From Megascapheus bottae (lineage: Eukaryota; Chordata; Mammalia; Rodentia; Geomyidae), in the NCBI GenBank assembly GCA_024803745.1, contig JANJXV010000024.1, positions 8,216,106 through 8,280,105 on the forward strand: DNA of 64,000 nucleotides, read 5' to 3'. The notes beneath the pieces were generated by a model that saw only the letters and a list, made by a program, of their open reading frames with translations, had not been told where the DNA came from and searched no databases. Below are positions 32,926-44,119 of the stretch, piece after piece (within the stretch, counting starts at the first letter, position 1; each line of letters opens with the position of its first letter). Position numbers and translations under genes: made by a program.

Positions 32926-32964
32926 GGGGAGGGGAGGGAAGGGGAGGAGAGGAGAGGAGAGGAG
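32926..32964. repeat. (GGAGA)n short tandem repeat
   Basis: Purine pentamer repeat directly after the SINE left half. Confidence 0.85.
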
Positions 32965-33394
32965 TGTTACCTCAGATGAGATGCTTGCCTAATAGGTCCC
33001 TGGCACATTCTGGTTCTGTCCATCATGGACAGGATGTGTACAGTTAGGAGTGGACACATTCAAAAGCTGTACCTTTCACTCCTACCTGGATATGCCATGA
33101 AAGCCATTCAAAATGAAACACTGATTTGTTGTGCTAAACATAATACAGAACACTCAGATCCTCCTTTAGACTTATGATTTCACAAGCTTTCTCTCCTTTT
33201 TCATGTCCTTTTATATAAAATGTCTCTATCTATGGCTCCAGTTTCTGTCTTAAGAGCATTATTCTTTCATTCAGAAATTAAGACCTTTTAAAATGTCTAT
33301 TACAGCACTTTAACATCAAGCTGAATGAATGAGAGTTTTTCTTTCCCAACCTCTCAGAAAAAGAGAGTTGTAACTATCAAAAAGTAAAGAAACA
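32965..33394. other. Unique DNA, nothing recognised
   Basis: No gene or repeat recognised. Confidence 0.4.
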
Positions 33395-33395
33395 A

Positions 33396-33642
33396 ACTGG
33401 CACAGTGGCTCACATCTGCAATCCTAGCTACTCAGGAGGCTGAGATCTGAAGATCAGGGTTCAAAGCTAGCCTGGCCACTAAAGACCATGAGACTCTTAT
33501 CTCCAATTAACCATTAGTAAATGGAAAGTGGGGCTGAGGCTCAAGGGGTAGGACAGTAGCCTTCAGCTGAAGAGTCCTGGAATATCACCTAGGCCCAGAC
33601 TTCAAGCCCAATGACCCACAAAAACAACAATAAAGAAAGAAA
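33396..33642 (+). mobile_element. Complete dimeric SINE
   Basis: 'actggcacagtggctcacatctgcaatcctagctactcaggaggctgagatctgaagatcagggttcaaagc', 'gagactcttatctccaattaacc', then 'agtggggctgaggctcaaggggtaggacagtagcc' and 'cctaggcccagacttcaagccc', with an A-rich tail. Confidence 0.9.
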
Positions 33643-35419
33643 ACCAAAGTAAGAAAAAGGTGCTGTGGCTTACCCCTCCCCCACAGCCCATCGCCATCCT
33701 TGCAGGATCATCAACCTCTCCCACATCCTCAGTTCACCTAGGCTCTGGGTCAAGGAAAAAATGCTCTGTACCTAACAGGGGAACAAAATAAGTATAGAAA
33801 CTTCATCTCAGACCTGCTAAGATGTCTATGTTGTGATGTATTAACAAATACATTCTTGAGCCCTATTAAAACTGAAATTACAAGGGCCCAGAGGTGGCTG
33901 TGCACATGGAAACATAAATAGATGCTCAGTGCAATTACAAACATGCAAAGCCAACCCAAGTTCTGTTGTTGCAAAACTTGCTTTTACTTTAGCCCTGCTG
34001 GTAGTAAGTACTACAGGGGAATCGCTCTGATAAATGACTTAACGAGGTTGCCTTCTATGGTAGATTCTACCTCACTGTGACTCTACAATGACTTCTGTGT
34101 TACTATACTTTATATGGAATACTTGTTCCTACTCAATAAGGAATGTCTCTTGGGGAATTTCCTGGATTCACAGAAGACACTTACACTAACCTGCCTAGAA
34201 AATTGTTACCAAGTCCCTTTGTTGAGAAATCTGATTACACAGGTACACTATAGAGTGAGGTAGATAAATCTGTCTCTATGGTTAGGAGGAAATGGGAAGC
34301 CATCTGCTTCAGCAGCCTTGCATTGAGAGAAAGCATATTTCAGTCAGAGGATATATAAGTCTTAAGTAGTTGTACAAGAATTGCAATTCATCAAAGCAGC
34401 TTAAGTTTATAACCTTTCTACCTTTCAAGAATGATACCACTACCTTTAAATACCACCTCTGAGATATTGCCAATTTACTTGAAAATACTATCTAAAAGTT
34501 TGGTAACAAAATAAAGCAAAAAACAGTAGAACATAACTGCCATTTTAAGATGATAAGTAAGATTTTTCCATTAAGTATAATTGCAGAGAAAAGTGTGTCA
34601 TGTATAATCAATCTGAATCATTTAAATAAAATGAAGACTATAATCTATGTGTCAAAAACAGTCTGACAAATTAAAACATTATCAATGTCACTCAAATTAG
34701 TCAATACATACTTAACAAATGAAGTTTTGAAATATTCATTAGCTTACTCTCTTACAGGTAATTGGTCCAATGCCTTTTATGCTTCTTTTAATCATCACAT
34801 TTACAAGTATAATAAAAGTCACTGGACTTCACATCAGGGGATGTGAATTTGCATCTTGGTTCTGCTGGTGAACAAGCTATACACCATCATAAAAGATGGT
34901 TCCCTCTTCTCAACAAAATGATATGTATCCCTACCATTCGACTCTCCTGGGAAATAAATACTGTTATGTCAAATATAGTGTTCTACCAACAGCAGTTATA
35001 TAAGGTTATTTCATTATCCCCATATTTGGAATATATTAAACTTTCAGTATAACAAATAGATAAACACACTAAGAGTCATAATACTACTTACTTCATTCAC
35101 AATATCAATGTGTTACAGAAGAAATATTTTCATAAATGAACACCCTTAGTGGGGAAAGTTGAACATATCACTTCCAATGTTTAAAACCAAAAGAAAACAA
35201 AGTAGAACTTGTCAAAGTAAGTTACTGGAGAGATTTTTTTTACCTTAAAAAACATAACATGCTTTAAAGAACACATGCAAACCTTCCTAGACACTAATGA
35301 AATGCCAGAACAGGTATTTTAATGTAGGTGAATCACCTCATCTGCAAGTCATGTATAAATGTAGACTCTGATACATAAGACAGAGCATAGGGCTTATTTC
35401 TATTAAGTTCTATTTCTAA
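33643..35419. other. About 1.8 kb repeat-poor unique DNA
   Basis: No named repeat, RNA or gene recognised. Frames of up to 74 codons occur on both strands without any domain. Confidence 0.4.
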
Positions 35420-35428
35420 TAAGTTCTT

Positions 35429-35663
35429 TTTTCTTTTAAACTTTCTTTTCTTATAAGGATGATGTACAGAAGGGTTCGAGTTACATACATAGGTAGTGAG
35501 TACATTGCTTTTCCAACATTGTTACCCCTCCTACGTTTTTGTCCCACGCTCCATCCTTCCCAGTCCCCTCCACAATTGTGAAGTTCATTTCCAACATATT
35601 GTCCGGTGAGTATCACTGTTACATGCTGTTTTACCCTTTGTCCTTTGGGTCTCCATTTGGTTG
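35429..35663 (-). mobile_element. Retroelement 3' tail, family T (copy 3) with TSD
   Basis: 'aaggatgatgtacagaagggttcgagttacatacataggtagtgagtac', 'caacattgttacccctcc', a C-rich block, 'gtgaagttcatttccaacatattgtccggtgagtatcactgttac' and 'accctttgtcctttgggtctcc'. It parallels 19893-20112 base for base over most of its length. 'taagttctt' at 35420-35428 and 35664-35672 is a probable target-site duplication. The T-rich left end is the complement of the A tail. No coding part. Confidence 0.7.
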
Positions 35664-35672
35664 TAAGTTCTT

Positions 35673-36102
35673 ATTTCTAGTAAATTCCCACATGATGACA
35701 GTTGCCTGTCTTGGGACCACATTAGAATTATCAGCATTCTACACTACAGAGAATAAAACATTCCATGAAACTTTCCTCATATATGACACTACATAATAAA
35801 ACAAAAGAAAAAGAAGAGGTGATCTTCCTATACCAGAAACCTGGGTCAGGGAGAAAATTTAAATAATAATATATAGACTTGGTTAATAAGGAAAATTAGA
35901 ACTATAAGCCAATGAGCTAAGTTGCAAGTTTCTAGAGATGAGAAAAGAGATTAGCTATGAAAGGGAACAAAGACATGCACATATATGCCCATATAGGCTG
36001 ATCTATCCCATAAAATACTTCAAACTACAAACCCATATTATCTGTTATTTAAAAGGCCTAGGGTTCATTCTCTCAATACCACTGAAAAAAGTAAATAGTA
36101 AA
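35673..36102. other. Unique DNA, nothing recognised
   Basis: No gene or repeat recognised. Confidence 0.4.
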
Positions 36103-36499
36103 ATATGGATAGCATTTTTTCTTTTTTTTATTGTAATTAGTAAAAGGGTTACATGATATTTGCCAGATAGAAGGTGCATTAATTCACATACATTGATACC
36201 CTTTCACATGTCTTGGTACCCATTTCCCTCCCCCCCACACCCCCCACCTGTCTTGGTTTTCCCCCCTTCCCTATCAAATTTCAAATATCCAAATACAAAT
36301 AAGTTCAATATATCAGATAACAAAGTGAGCAGAGATTTGCAATAGAGCAAACTCTTGATACATAAGGACATATAATGTGAAGCTAATTGAAAGGACCTCC
36401 AGGATAGTGAAACAAAAGCCATATAATGAATGATTGTTGTCCTTAATGTACTGTTGTCTCTCATCTCACTTTGTTATCTGATATATGGATAGCATTTTT
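36103..36499 (-). mobile_element. Short L1 3' end with 5' inversion and perfect TSD
   Basis: 36120-36329 is the minus-strand L1 3' UTR ('ttttattgtaattagtaaaagggttacatgatatttgccagatagaaggtgcattaattcacatacattg' on the plus strand, through 'gataacaaagtgag'). At 36330 the orientation switches and 36330-36482 is plus-strand 3' UTR ('cagagatttgcaatagagcaaactcttgatac' through 'cactttgttatctgatat'). About 20 bases ('cactttgttatctgatat') occur in both arms. 'atatggatagcattttt' is repeated exactly at 36103-36119 and 36483-36499. This is a second twin-primed insertion; its inverted arm also lacks about 45 bases of the usual 3' UTR. Confidence 0.93.
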
Positions 36500-36962
36500 A
36501 AAGATTAACAAGAATTCAAGAAACTCCAACTCTCTTTCAAAATAGAAGAACAAACTCCATATTTGCCTTGGAGTTCTAAGAGGAATAATAAGAAAGAAAA
36601 TGTCCAGTCATGAAATTTCATTTTAGGGTCTCTGAAAATGTCCTAATGCTGCTACTGTGGCACAGAGCATGTCTTCCTCTGTGGTGTTTTCTGAAACAAT
36701 CATGCAAGAAAACTTGACACAAACCATAAAACACAGGAACCTTTCACCACCAAATGGTGAACTTTCGGCTTGGCACCTCTTGCCTCTGAGATTATTGAGT
36801 TTTCAAGAATCAAACTTACTCCATCCATCTTTAAAAGATTTAATGATTTAATTATGCACTAAGCACGAGACCACTCACAAACTTATCAAAACATCGTTTG
36901 AAAAACCAAAGTCATAGAATTCCTCTTTTATTTCCCTCCTCTCCTTTGTCCTATCTCATTCC

Positions 36963-36964
<2 letters not shown>
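36500..36964. other. Unique DNA, nothing recognised
   Basis: No gene or repeat recognised. Confidence 0.4.

Positions 36965-37008
<44 letters not shown>
36965..37008. repeat. (AT)n microsatellite
   Basis: About 22 alternating AT units. The Ile-Tyr run of the frame at 36928-37173 is this repeat read as codons. Confidence 0.95.
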
Positions 37009-37010
<2 letters not shown>

Positions 37011-37121
37011 CCTTGCATGCATATGGATATATATGTAAAAATACATGTGTATGCATATATATGTATTCTGTTAAGCTACTTATAAAATAAAAATTCTTAA
37101 ACTTAAGGTATCTACTTTTTT

Positions 37122-37315
37122 TTTTGCCAGTACTGGGGCTTGTACTCAGGGCCTCATCACTGCCCTTGGACACTTTTGCTCAAGGCTAATGCTCTGCCAC
37201 TTGAGTCACATTGCCCCTTCCAGATTTTTTCTGTGTATGTGGTAGCGAGGAGTCCAACCCAGGGCCTCATGCATGCTAGGCAAGCACTCTACCACTAGGC
37301 TATGCTCCCGATCTG
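37122..37315 (-). mobile_element. ID-type dimeric SINE, minus strand, perfect 15-bp TSD
   Basis: 'ttttgccagtactggggcttgtactcagggcc', 'tgctcaaggctaatgctctgccacttgagtcacattgccccttccag', then the complement of the ID left monomer ('ggagtccaacccagggcctcatgcatgctaggcaagcactctaccactaggc'). 'ggtatctactttttt' occurs exactly at 37107-37121 and 37316-37330. The intact TSD and little divergence mark a young copy. Confidence 0.95.
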
Positions 37316-37330
37316 GGTATCTACTTTTTT

Positions 37331-39120
37331 CCTCCTCACCTACCTATGTTTTCCAATGTTTCATAAGGAGAATGAACAAATACATGGCTCACACAAGTTT
37401 TGCTTAAAATGATAGCAACATTTTGATCAATTCATTGTGTTCCCGCATGCCCGGCAATTTCTTGCTACTTTGGTCCCAAACAAAGTATTGGCCAGGAGGT
37501 AAACTATAATTTTGGGGGGTAGAGGTGGAAGAAATCTGGCAGTGAAATTTTAATACTGACTTTCTTTACATCAGGGTCTGGGCTTAGATCAATTTAGTAT
37601 TTCTTCACAAGGAGAAATTGTTAGTTTATTTTAAATTTTCTTCCCAATAAGATAAAACAAAACAGATTTATAAATCAAATATTAAAAATTCACAGCTGCT
37701 GATGACTTATTATACTGCACTTTTACCTCCAATGGGGATAGGCTCCATTATTATTATATTTGTATTCCTAATACAATGAAGCACATTCTCCGATAACTCA
37801 AACTTGGTAATAGGATTGCTTCTGAACACAGAGGTAAAACCATATTTACTTTAGTTTTTTAATATTATTACTGGGACAGAACCAGGACATGGTAAGACTT
37901 GCATTGGCAGAAGCTAAGTTCCTTGCAAAATTATAAACAAAAATGACAAACATTGAGTCTAGGTAAGTGCTCTCTTATTTCTAGGGATGAGGAAGATTAG
38001 TGCTTTCTTTTTAAGTGAGTAAATCAATTTTCTGATATCAGTTCTATGGCTGAAATAAAAACAGAACTGATAATAAAACATGCTTTGAATTGTATCATTT
38101 TTCCCCTACCATTGCACCCACAGAATGAATAAGAAGAATGCCTAACAAATTGTTTTGATTGAGAAATACAGGCCAGAACCTAGAATTTATTGCCCAATTA
38201 ATTCCCTCTCTGGTAACCTGACTATACTAGCAAGGATTTATAGATTTACAACACAGGATTTATGGTTTTGCAACACAAATATCACTTTACCAATGACTTA
38301 AATATCTTTAAGTGTCTAGATAAACGACCTATTTATCAAGTCTTGTCTGATGTTACCATCAGTGCTAACGGCTTCACCTTTCTCTTGCAGCTTATTGTGA
38401 ATACAATCTGGAAAATATTCACACTCAAATTATTGTGCAGCTTCTGTCTCCTGTTTGGACCTTTTCCAATATATTCTCCTATGTTCTATAGCTAGTTTGA
38501 TAACTTTAGAATTCTGTCAGTTTTGAATCTGAAATAGAATTAATCAAATAAAATATGTTCTACAGCATTAAAACATGGCTCTACTGAATTCTCTAACCAT
38601 CATGAATTCTTCTTAACCACAACGATAGGAGAAAAAATCCATAGAGACACCATACATTTTTCTTTGAAGCATATGAAAATTTCAATCATTGAATTCGTAC
38701 ATCTAAATGAAAGTTTTAATTGTAAATGCAATGCAAACAAAATTCAAATAGCTCTCAAAAGAAGTGTGGTATCTGTCTGACATGTTCTATAACCATAAGA
38801 TTTGCTACAATAATGTTCTCTCTCAATTCCAAAAAGACAAGATTAATCTTTGGAAAGTAGCATTTTTTGGACCTCAGTGTTGTGTCAGCAATGTTCATTA
38901 TCTCCTGGGGCCTGCCTCTGACTCTGGTTCTCCAATTACAGTTTCTCACAAAGCTGGGATTAGAGGCTATATTCTGTGTGTTGATGGTTCCTTGGATCTC
39001 ACAAAACCACAAAGTCAGGAATCATATGCATCTATTTTTCTATCTGATATGGGACTGCCAGAAAATCGACAGTGAATAGTTTTATTCAGTCATCTACCTA
39101 TAGTTCATACAATCATCTAA
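37331..39120. other. About 1.8 kb repeat-poor unique DNA
   Basis: No named repeat, RNA or gene recognised. Overlapping frames of 70-103 codons at 38755-39079 on both strands contradict each other and show no domain. Confidence 0.4.
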
Positions 39121-39124
39121 CCTA

Positions 39125-39410
39125 CATTGGTAACCAGGATTGGAAGGTCATCATTGCAGGTCAGTCCAGGCCAAAAAACATCCATGAGATACCATCTCAG
39201 AGAAAAAAGGCTGGGGGTGGTAGCATGTACCCAACAACCCAGTTATAACAGGAAACGGAAAAAAGAGGATTTCCCAGGAAACAAGACTCTACCTCACAAT
39301 TAACCAGTGCAAACCAGGGTTAGAGGCCTGGCCCAGTAATAATGACTGTCTATAATCAAGTAGGTAGCCCCAGTCTAAACCCCAGTACCGTTAAATTAAA
39401 AAAAAGACAT
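39125..39410 (+). mobile_element. Old SINE remnants (B1-like, ID-like)
   Basis: 'ggattggaaggtcatcattgcaggtcagtccaggcc' and 'ggctgggggtggtagcatgtacccaacaacccag' look like two diverged B1-like pieces; 'aagtaggtagccccagtctaaaccccagtacc' an ID-like end. Low resolution. Confidence 0.4.
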
Positions 39411-40489
39411 TTTTCTCTCTACCTTATCAAATTTAAGAGCCATATAAGCATGAAAGAAATTATTAAAACCCAACATTATCCTAGGAAAAAATGCAGACTA
39501 CTTATATCATTATTAGTCCCAAGCCTTTTTTGACGCTCCCTGTAAGATGAAAGCCAATACCTACATTTATGCAATCTTCTCTTCCCACGCCCAATGAAGA
39601 ACATTCTTAGAAGCAGAATTATGAGAAGGAACAAACACTTTAATTTTCTATACAAGTTCAGTTTCTAGGTTTAATTATATGAACAACTTACAGTAATTAC
39701 ATTGTTCAGTGGCGTTAATTTGTAATAATTACATATAAGTCTCAGATGCTTTTGTGAAATCAGATAACTGATCACTTCAAACGGTTCATGCCATAAATGG
39801 AGTGTTTATCATTCCCTAGTCAAAAACAATTCATAACCACTATCACCTGTAAATTACCTTAATTATGCTAAGAGCATATCCAGTACAGAAATGTTCTTAA
39901 ATGTTATACTTTATCATAGAATTGGATTTAAGTAAATGCCTTGAAATGTGTGAGGCCTGCAAAGAACGATTCAGACTTTCTTGTTGCATTTTTTAAAGTG
40001 TTTAATTCCGATGAATGCTCTCATTGTCCCAATCGTTTTTTCTTAAATGTTGTTAACTAGTATTTTTAGCAAGGTATGGAAACAGACAATAGATTCTAGA
40101 AAGTATACCTAAATGAAGAGATGGATCTTCTTAAAAAACTATATATACTAACTTGATATTTTTTAAAGATTATCTCTATGTTAATGCGAAGATGAATAAA
40201 TCCCATGAAAATGAAAAGTTCTGAGTACATGTTTCAAGGTTACTACTCTCCAAGCTGGCATTTATTTTTTTTTGTTTTAAATGCTTTCTGAATGTTATTC
40301 CACCAATATGTAAAAGCTGGTCATATTATACTTTTTATATGGTAACTTGTGCTGAGGAAAATTAATTTATGCCCAGATCCCACACCTTTTAAACAGCTTT
40401 TAAAAATAATAATGACTTTACCTGACATTTATACAATCTTTGGTGTGTTTAACTATATTATTTTCAGACACATAGTTAACAACATTTTA
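39411..40489. other. About 1.1 kb AT-rich unique DNA
   Basis: No gene or repeat recognised. Confidence 0.4.
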
Positions 40490-40617
40490 TGATAATTCTA
40501 TGTGTAGGTTCTTGAGGGACTTCCATACTTACTTTGCTGTGCTAACTTGCATTCCCATCAATAATATGCAGGGTTTTTCTCTCCTTTTGGTACCCTGCTT
40601 GCAACTGCTGTTGTTTA
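40490..40617 (-). mobile_element. Old L1 fragment, left part (split by later L1)
   Basis: On the plus strand 'cttgagggacttccatacttactttgctgtgctaacttgcattcccatcaataatatgcaggg' corresponds to the complement of the L1 ORF2 region coding 'LLHCWW..': the familiar 'ccacactgctttcc..gtttgcactcccaccaac' text. It continues at 47063-47260, on the other side of the near-full-length L1. Confidence 0.75.
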
Positions 40618-40832
40618 CTTTTTTCATATATTTTTATTGTAATTAATAGAAGGGCTACATTATATTTGCCAGATAGAAGGTACATTAATTCACATACATT
40701 GATACCCTTTCTCATGTCTTGGTTCCCATTTCCCTCCCCCTCACCCCCACTCCTCATCTTTTTTTCTCCCTTCCCTATCCAATTTCAAATAACCAAATAC
40801 AAATATATGTAATATATCAGATAACAAAGTGC
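40618..40832 (-). other. 3' UTR of the near-full-length L1
   Basis: 'atttttattgtaattaatagaagggctacattatatttgccagatagaaggtacattaattcacatac' on the plus strand is the family A 3' end in complement. It includes the C-rich (G-rich on the coding strand) block at 40725-40770 seen in all family A tails of this window. Confidence 0.9.
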
Positions 40833-41314
40833 TGTTAATACATTTTAGATATGAGGCCTTTGTCCATTGTATGATTGGTGAAGATCTTCTCCCGCTCTGT
40901 AGGCTTCCTAATTAATTTACTAGCTATGTCCTTTGCCATACAAGAGCTCTGCAGGTTAATGCAGCTCCACTTATCCAGCCTTTCTCTGATTTGTTGTGAT
41001 TCTTGGTCCTTATTAAGAAAGTTTCAAACTGTGCCAACGAGGCCTAGTGTATCTCCTATTCCTTCTTGTAACGTTTTCAGTGTGTCAGCTTTTACCTCGA
41101 GGTCTTTGATCCATTTGGAGTTAATTCTAGTACATGGGGACAAAGAAGGATCCAACTTCAGTTTTCTGCATGTGCTTAACCAGTTCTGTCAGCACCACTT
41201 GTGGAAGAGGCTGTCTTTCTTCCATTGTTTTTTTTTTTGTCTCCCTTATCAAAGATTAGGTAGCCAGAGGTCTGTGGGTTAATATCTGGATCCTCAGTTT
41301 TATTCCATTGGTCC

Positions 41315-44090
41315 TCAGGTCTGTTCTTTTGCCAGTACCAAGCTGTTTTGGTCACTATAGCTCTGTAATAGTCTAAAGTTTGGTATTGAAATTCCTCCTG
41401 TGCTGTTCCTTCTGCTAAGAAGTGTTTTTGCTATACGGGGTCTTTTATTATTCCATATGAAATTTTGGATTGCTGCTTCTATTTCTTTAAAGAATGACAC
41501 TGGGATGTCGATGGGTATTGCCTTGAATTTGTAGATTGCCATTGGCAAGATTGTCATTTTCACGATGTTGATTCTTCCAATCCAGGAGCATGGGAGGTTT
41601 TTCCATTTGCTCAGTTCTGCTTCAATTGCTTTCTCAGGGTTTTAAAGCTTTCATCTAAAACGTCCTTTACATTCTTAGTTAAGATAATTCCTAGGTACTT
41701 TATTTTCTTTGAGGCTATTGTGAAAGGAGTTGCTTTTCTGATTGTTGCCTCATTCCTCTCACTGTTGGTATAGAGGAAGGCAGCTGATATTTGAGGGTTA
41801 ATTCTAAACCCTGCTACCCTTCCAAACTTTTGAACCAGCTCAAGAAGCTTCGAAGTGGAGTCTACAGAATTCTTTAAACACAGAATCATGTCATCTGCAA
41901 AGAGGGAAAGTTTTACTTCCTCTTTCCCTATTTGGATCCCCTTTATGCTTGCTTCTTGCCTTATTGCACTGGGTAGGAATTCTAATATTACGTTAAAGAG
42001 GAGTGGAGAGAGTGGGCATCCTTGCCTTGTTTCTGATTTTAGAGGGAATGGCTTTAACATTTCGCCATTAAGTAAAATATTAGCTGTGGGTTTGTCATAC
42101 AATACTGAGGAATGATCCATGGATTCCTAGTTTCTCCAGTGCTTTTAACATAAAGGGATGTTGGATCTTGTCAAATGCCTTTTCTGCATCTATTGAGACA
42201 ATCATGTGATTTTTGTCCCTGCTCCTATTGATGTGTTGAATTATATTAATTGATTTGCGTATGTTGAACCAGTTTTGCCTCCCTGTGTTGAATCGTGTTT
42301 GATCATAGCGTATAATTTTTGTGATGAGTTGTTGTAGACGGTTGGCCAGTATTTTGTTGAGAAGTTTTGCATCGATGTTCATCAAAGAAATGGGTCTATA
42401 CTTCTCTTTCTTTGGTGAATCTCTGTCTGGTTTGGTGATGATGATTATACTGGCTTCATAGAATGAGTTTGGTAAAGAGCCTTCATTTTCAATTTCGTTG
42501 AAGAGCTTGAGGAGTACTGGTGTGAGCTCTGCTTTGAAGACCTTATAGAATTCAGCTGTGAATCCATCTTTTCTTAGGTGGAAGGTCTCTTACTGCCATT
42601 TCTATTTCAGTCCTTGAAATAGGCCTGTTTAGTTGGACTAGTTCTTCTTGGTTCAGTGTGGGTATGTTAATTCTGGCTAGGAATTCATCCATTTCTTCTA
42701 GATTCTCAAATTTTTTGTGTAAAGTTTGAGAAGTATTCCCTCATGATGCTCTGGATCTTGGTAATTTCTATCGTAATATTACCATTTTTGTCTGTGATTT
42801 TGTTTATTTCGGTATGCTCCCTCTTTTTTTGGTAAGAGTTGCTAAGGGTTTGTCAATTTTGTTAATTTTTTCAAAGAACCAACTCCTTGTTTTGTTGATT
42901 CTTTCAATAGTTTTTTGGATTCCAATTCATTTAATTCTGCTTTGATTTTAATAAGTTGCTTCCTGGTACTGGGATTGGGGTTGGTTTGTTGCTCTTTTTC
43001 CAGGAGCTTAAGATGACACATTAAATTTTTGGTTTGGATTTTTCCAATTTGTTATTGTAGACACTCAGAGCTATAAATTTTCCTCTAAGTACTGCCTTTG
43101 CCTTGTCACAAAGGAGCTGGTATTTTGTGTGCCCCTTTTTGTTAAATTTCATAAACTGTTGGATTTCTGTTCTGATCTCTTCGATGACCCATTGGTGATT
43201 CAACAATATGTTTTTCAATCTCCATGAGTTACAGGGTCTTCATTGGAAGAGATGGGTGTTCAGTTCTAATTTGATGCCCTTGTGGTCACAGAGAGTGTAG
43301 GGAATGATTTCAGTGTTTCTGAATCTGCACAGATTTGTTTTGTTTAATGCCCTAAAATTGTGGACTATTTTGGAAAATGTTGCATGTGCTGCTGAAAAAA
43401 ATGTATATTGTGTTATTGCTGGGTGGAATAATCTGCAGATGTCTGCTGGATCTACTTGGTCTATACTCTTGTTCAATTCTATGGTTTCTTTCTTTTTTTG
43501 CATTTCTTATTGTAATTAGTAAAAGGGTTACATGATATTTGTCAGATAGAAGGTGCATTAATTCACGTATATTGATACCCTTTCACATGTCTTGGTTTCT
43601 TTCTTGAGTTTATGCCTTGTTGATCTGTCCATAGGTAAGAGTTGTGTGTTTAAGTCACTACAATCACTGTGTTTCAGTCTATGTATGGTTTCAGTGAAAG
43701 TAAAGTTTGCTTGATGAAGTTCAGAGCTCTGGGATTAGGTGTGTAGATGTTTAGGTTGGTTATGTCCTCCTGGAGGAAAGATCCATTTAGTCGTATGTAG
43801 TAACCTTTTTTGTCTTTTCTCGCTAATTTTAGTTTGAAGTCTATTTTATCTGATATGAGGATGGCAAACTCCAGCCTGTTTATTGGGGCCATTAGCTTGA
43901 TAAATTTTATTCCAACCCCTCACTTTCAAAAAATGTTCGTTTTTTGGGGGGTAAGATGTGTCTCTTGAAAACAGCAGAACTATGGATTTTGCTTTTTGAT
44001 CCAACTAGATAGTCTATGTCGTTTAATTGGAGATTTAAGTCCATTGACATTGAGAGTTAGGAATGAGAAATATTTATTCATTCCTGCCAT
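41315..44090 (-). pseudogene. L1 ORF2 (endonuclease-RT), broken
   Basis: ORF2p nicks target DNA and reverse-transcribes L1 RNA. The start is set at the ATG at 44090, giving the classic N-terminus 'FSFLTLNVNGLKSPIKRHRL' of the endonuclease; a stop follows within about 30 codons. The endonuclease continues in 43674-43892 ('GYYIRLNGSFLQEDITNLNIY', 'APNP..' region). The RT domain follows: motif A '[14 protein letters not shown]' (about 42160-42190), motif B '[13 protein letters not shown]' (about 42020) and the motif C box '[10 protein letters not shown]' (about 41890). The post-RT block '[12 protein letters not shown]' lies near 41440. Several frameshifts and stops separate these parts, and the C-terminal cysteine region is deleted. 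It is not functional. Confidence 0.92.
43482..43605 (-). mobile_element. 98-bp L1 3' tail nested in L1 ORF2, with TSD
   Basis: 'ttattgtaattagtaaaagggttacatgatatttgtcagatagaaggtgcattaattcacg' interrupts the ORF2 endonuclease/linker text at 43495-43592. 'tggtttctttctt' is present exactly at 43482-43494 and 43593-43605. The inserted piece is the last ~90 bases of the family A L1 3' UTR plus its tail, and it is younger than its host element. Confidence 0.93.
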
Positions 44091-44119
44091 TTTTACAAGC
44101 TTTCATTAGGGCCTGTGTC

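Noticed and set aside
36928..37173. Minus-strand 81-codon frame with an Ile-Tyr run
   Set aside because: It reads through the (AT)n microsatellite and into a SINE.
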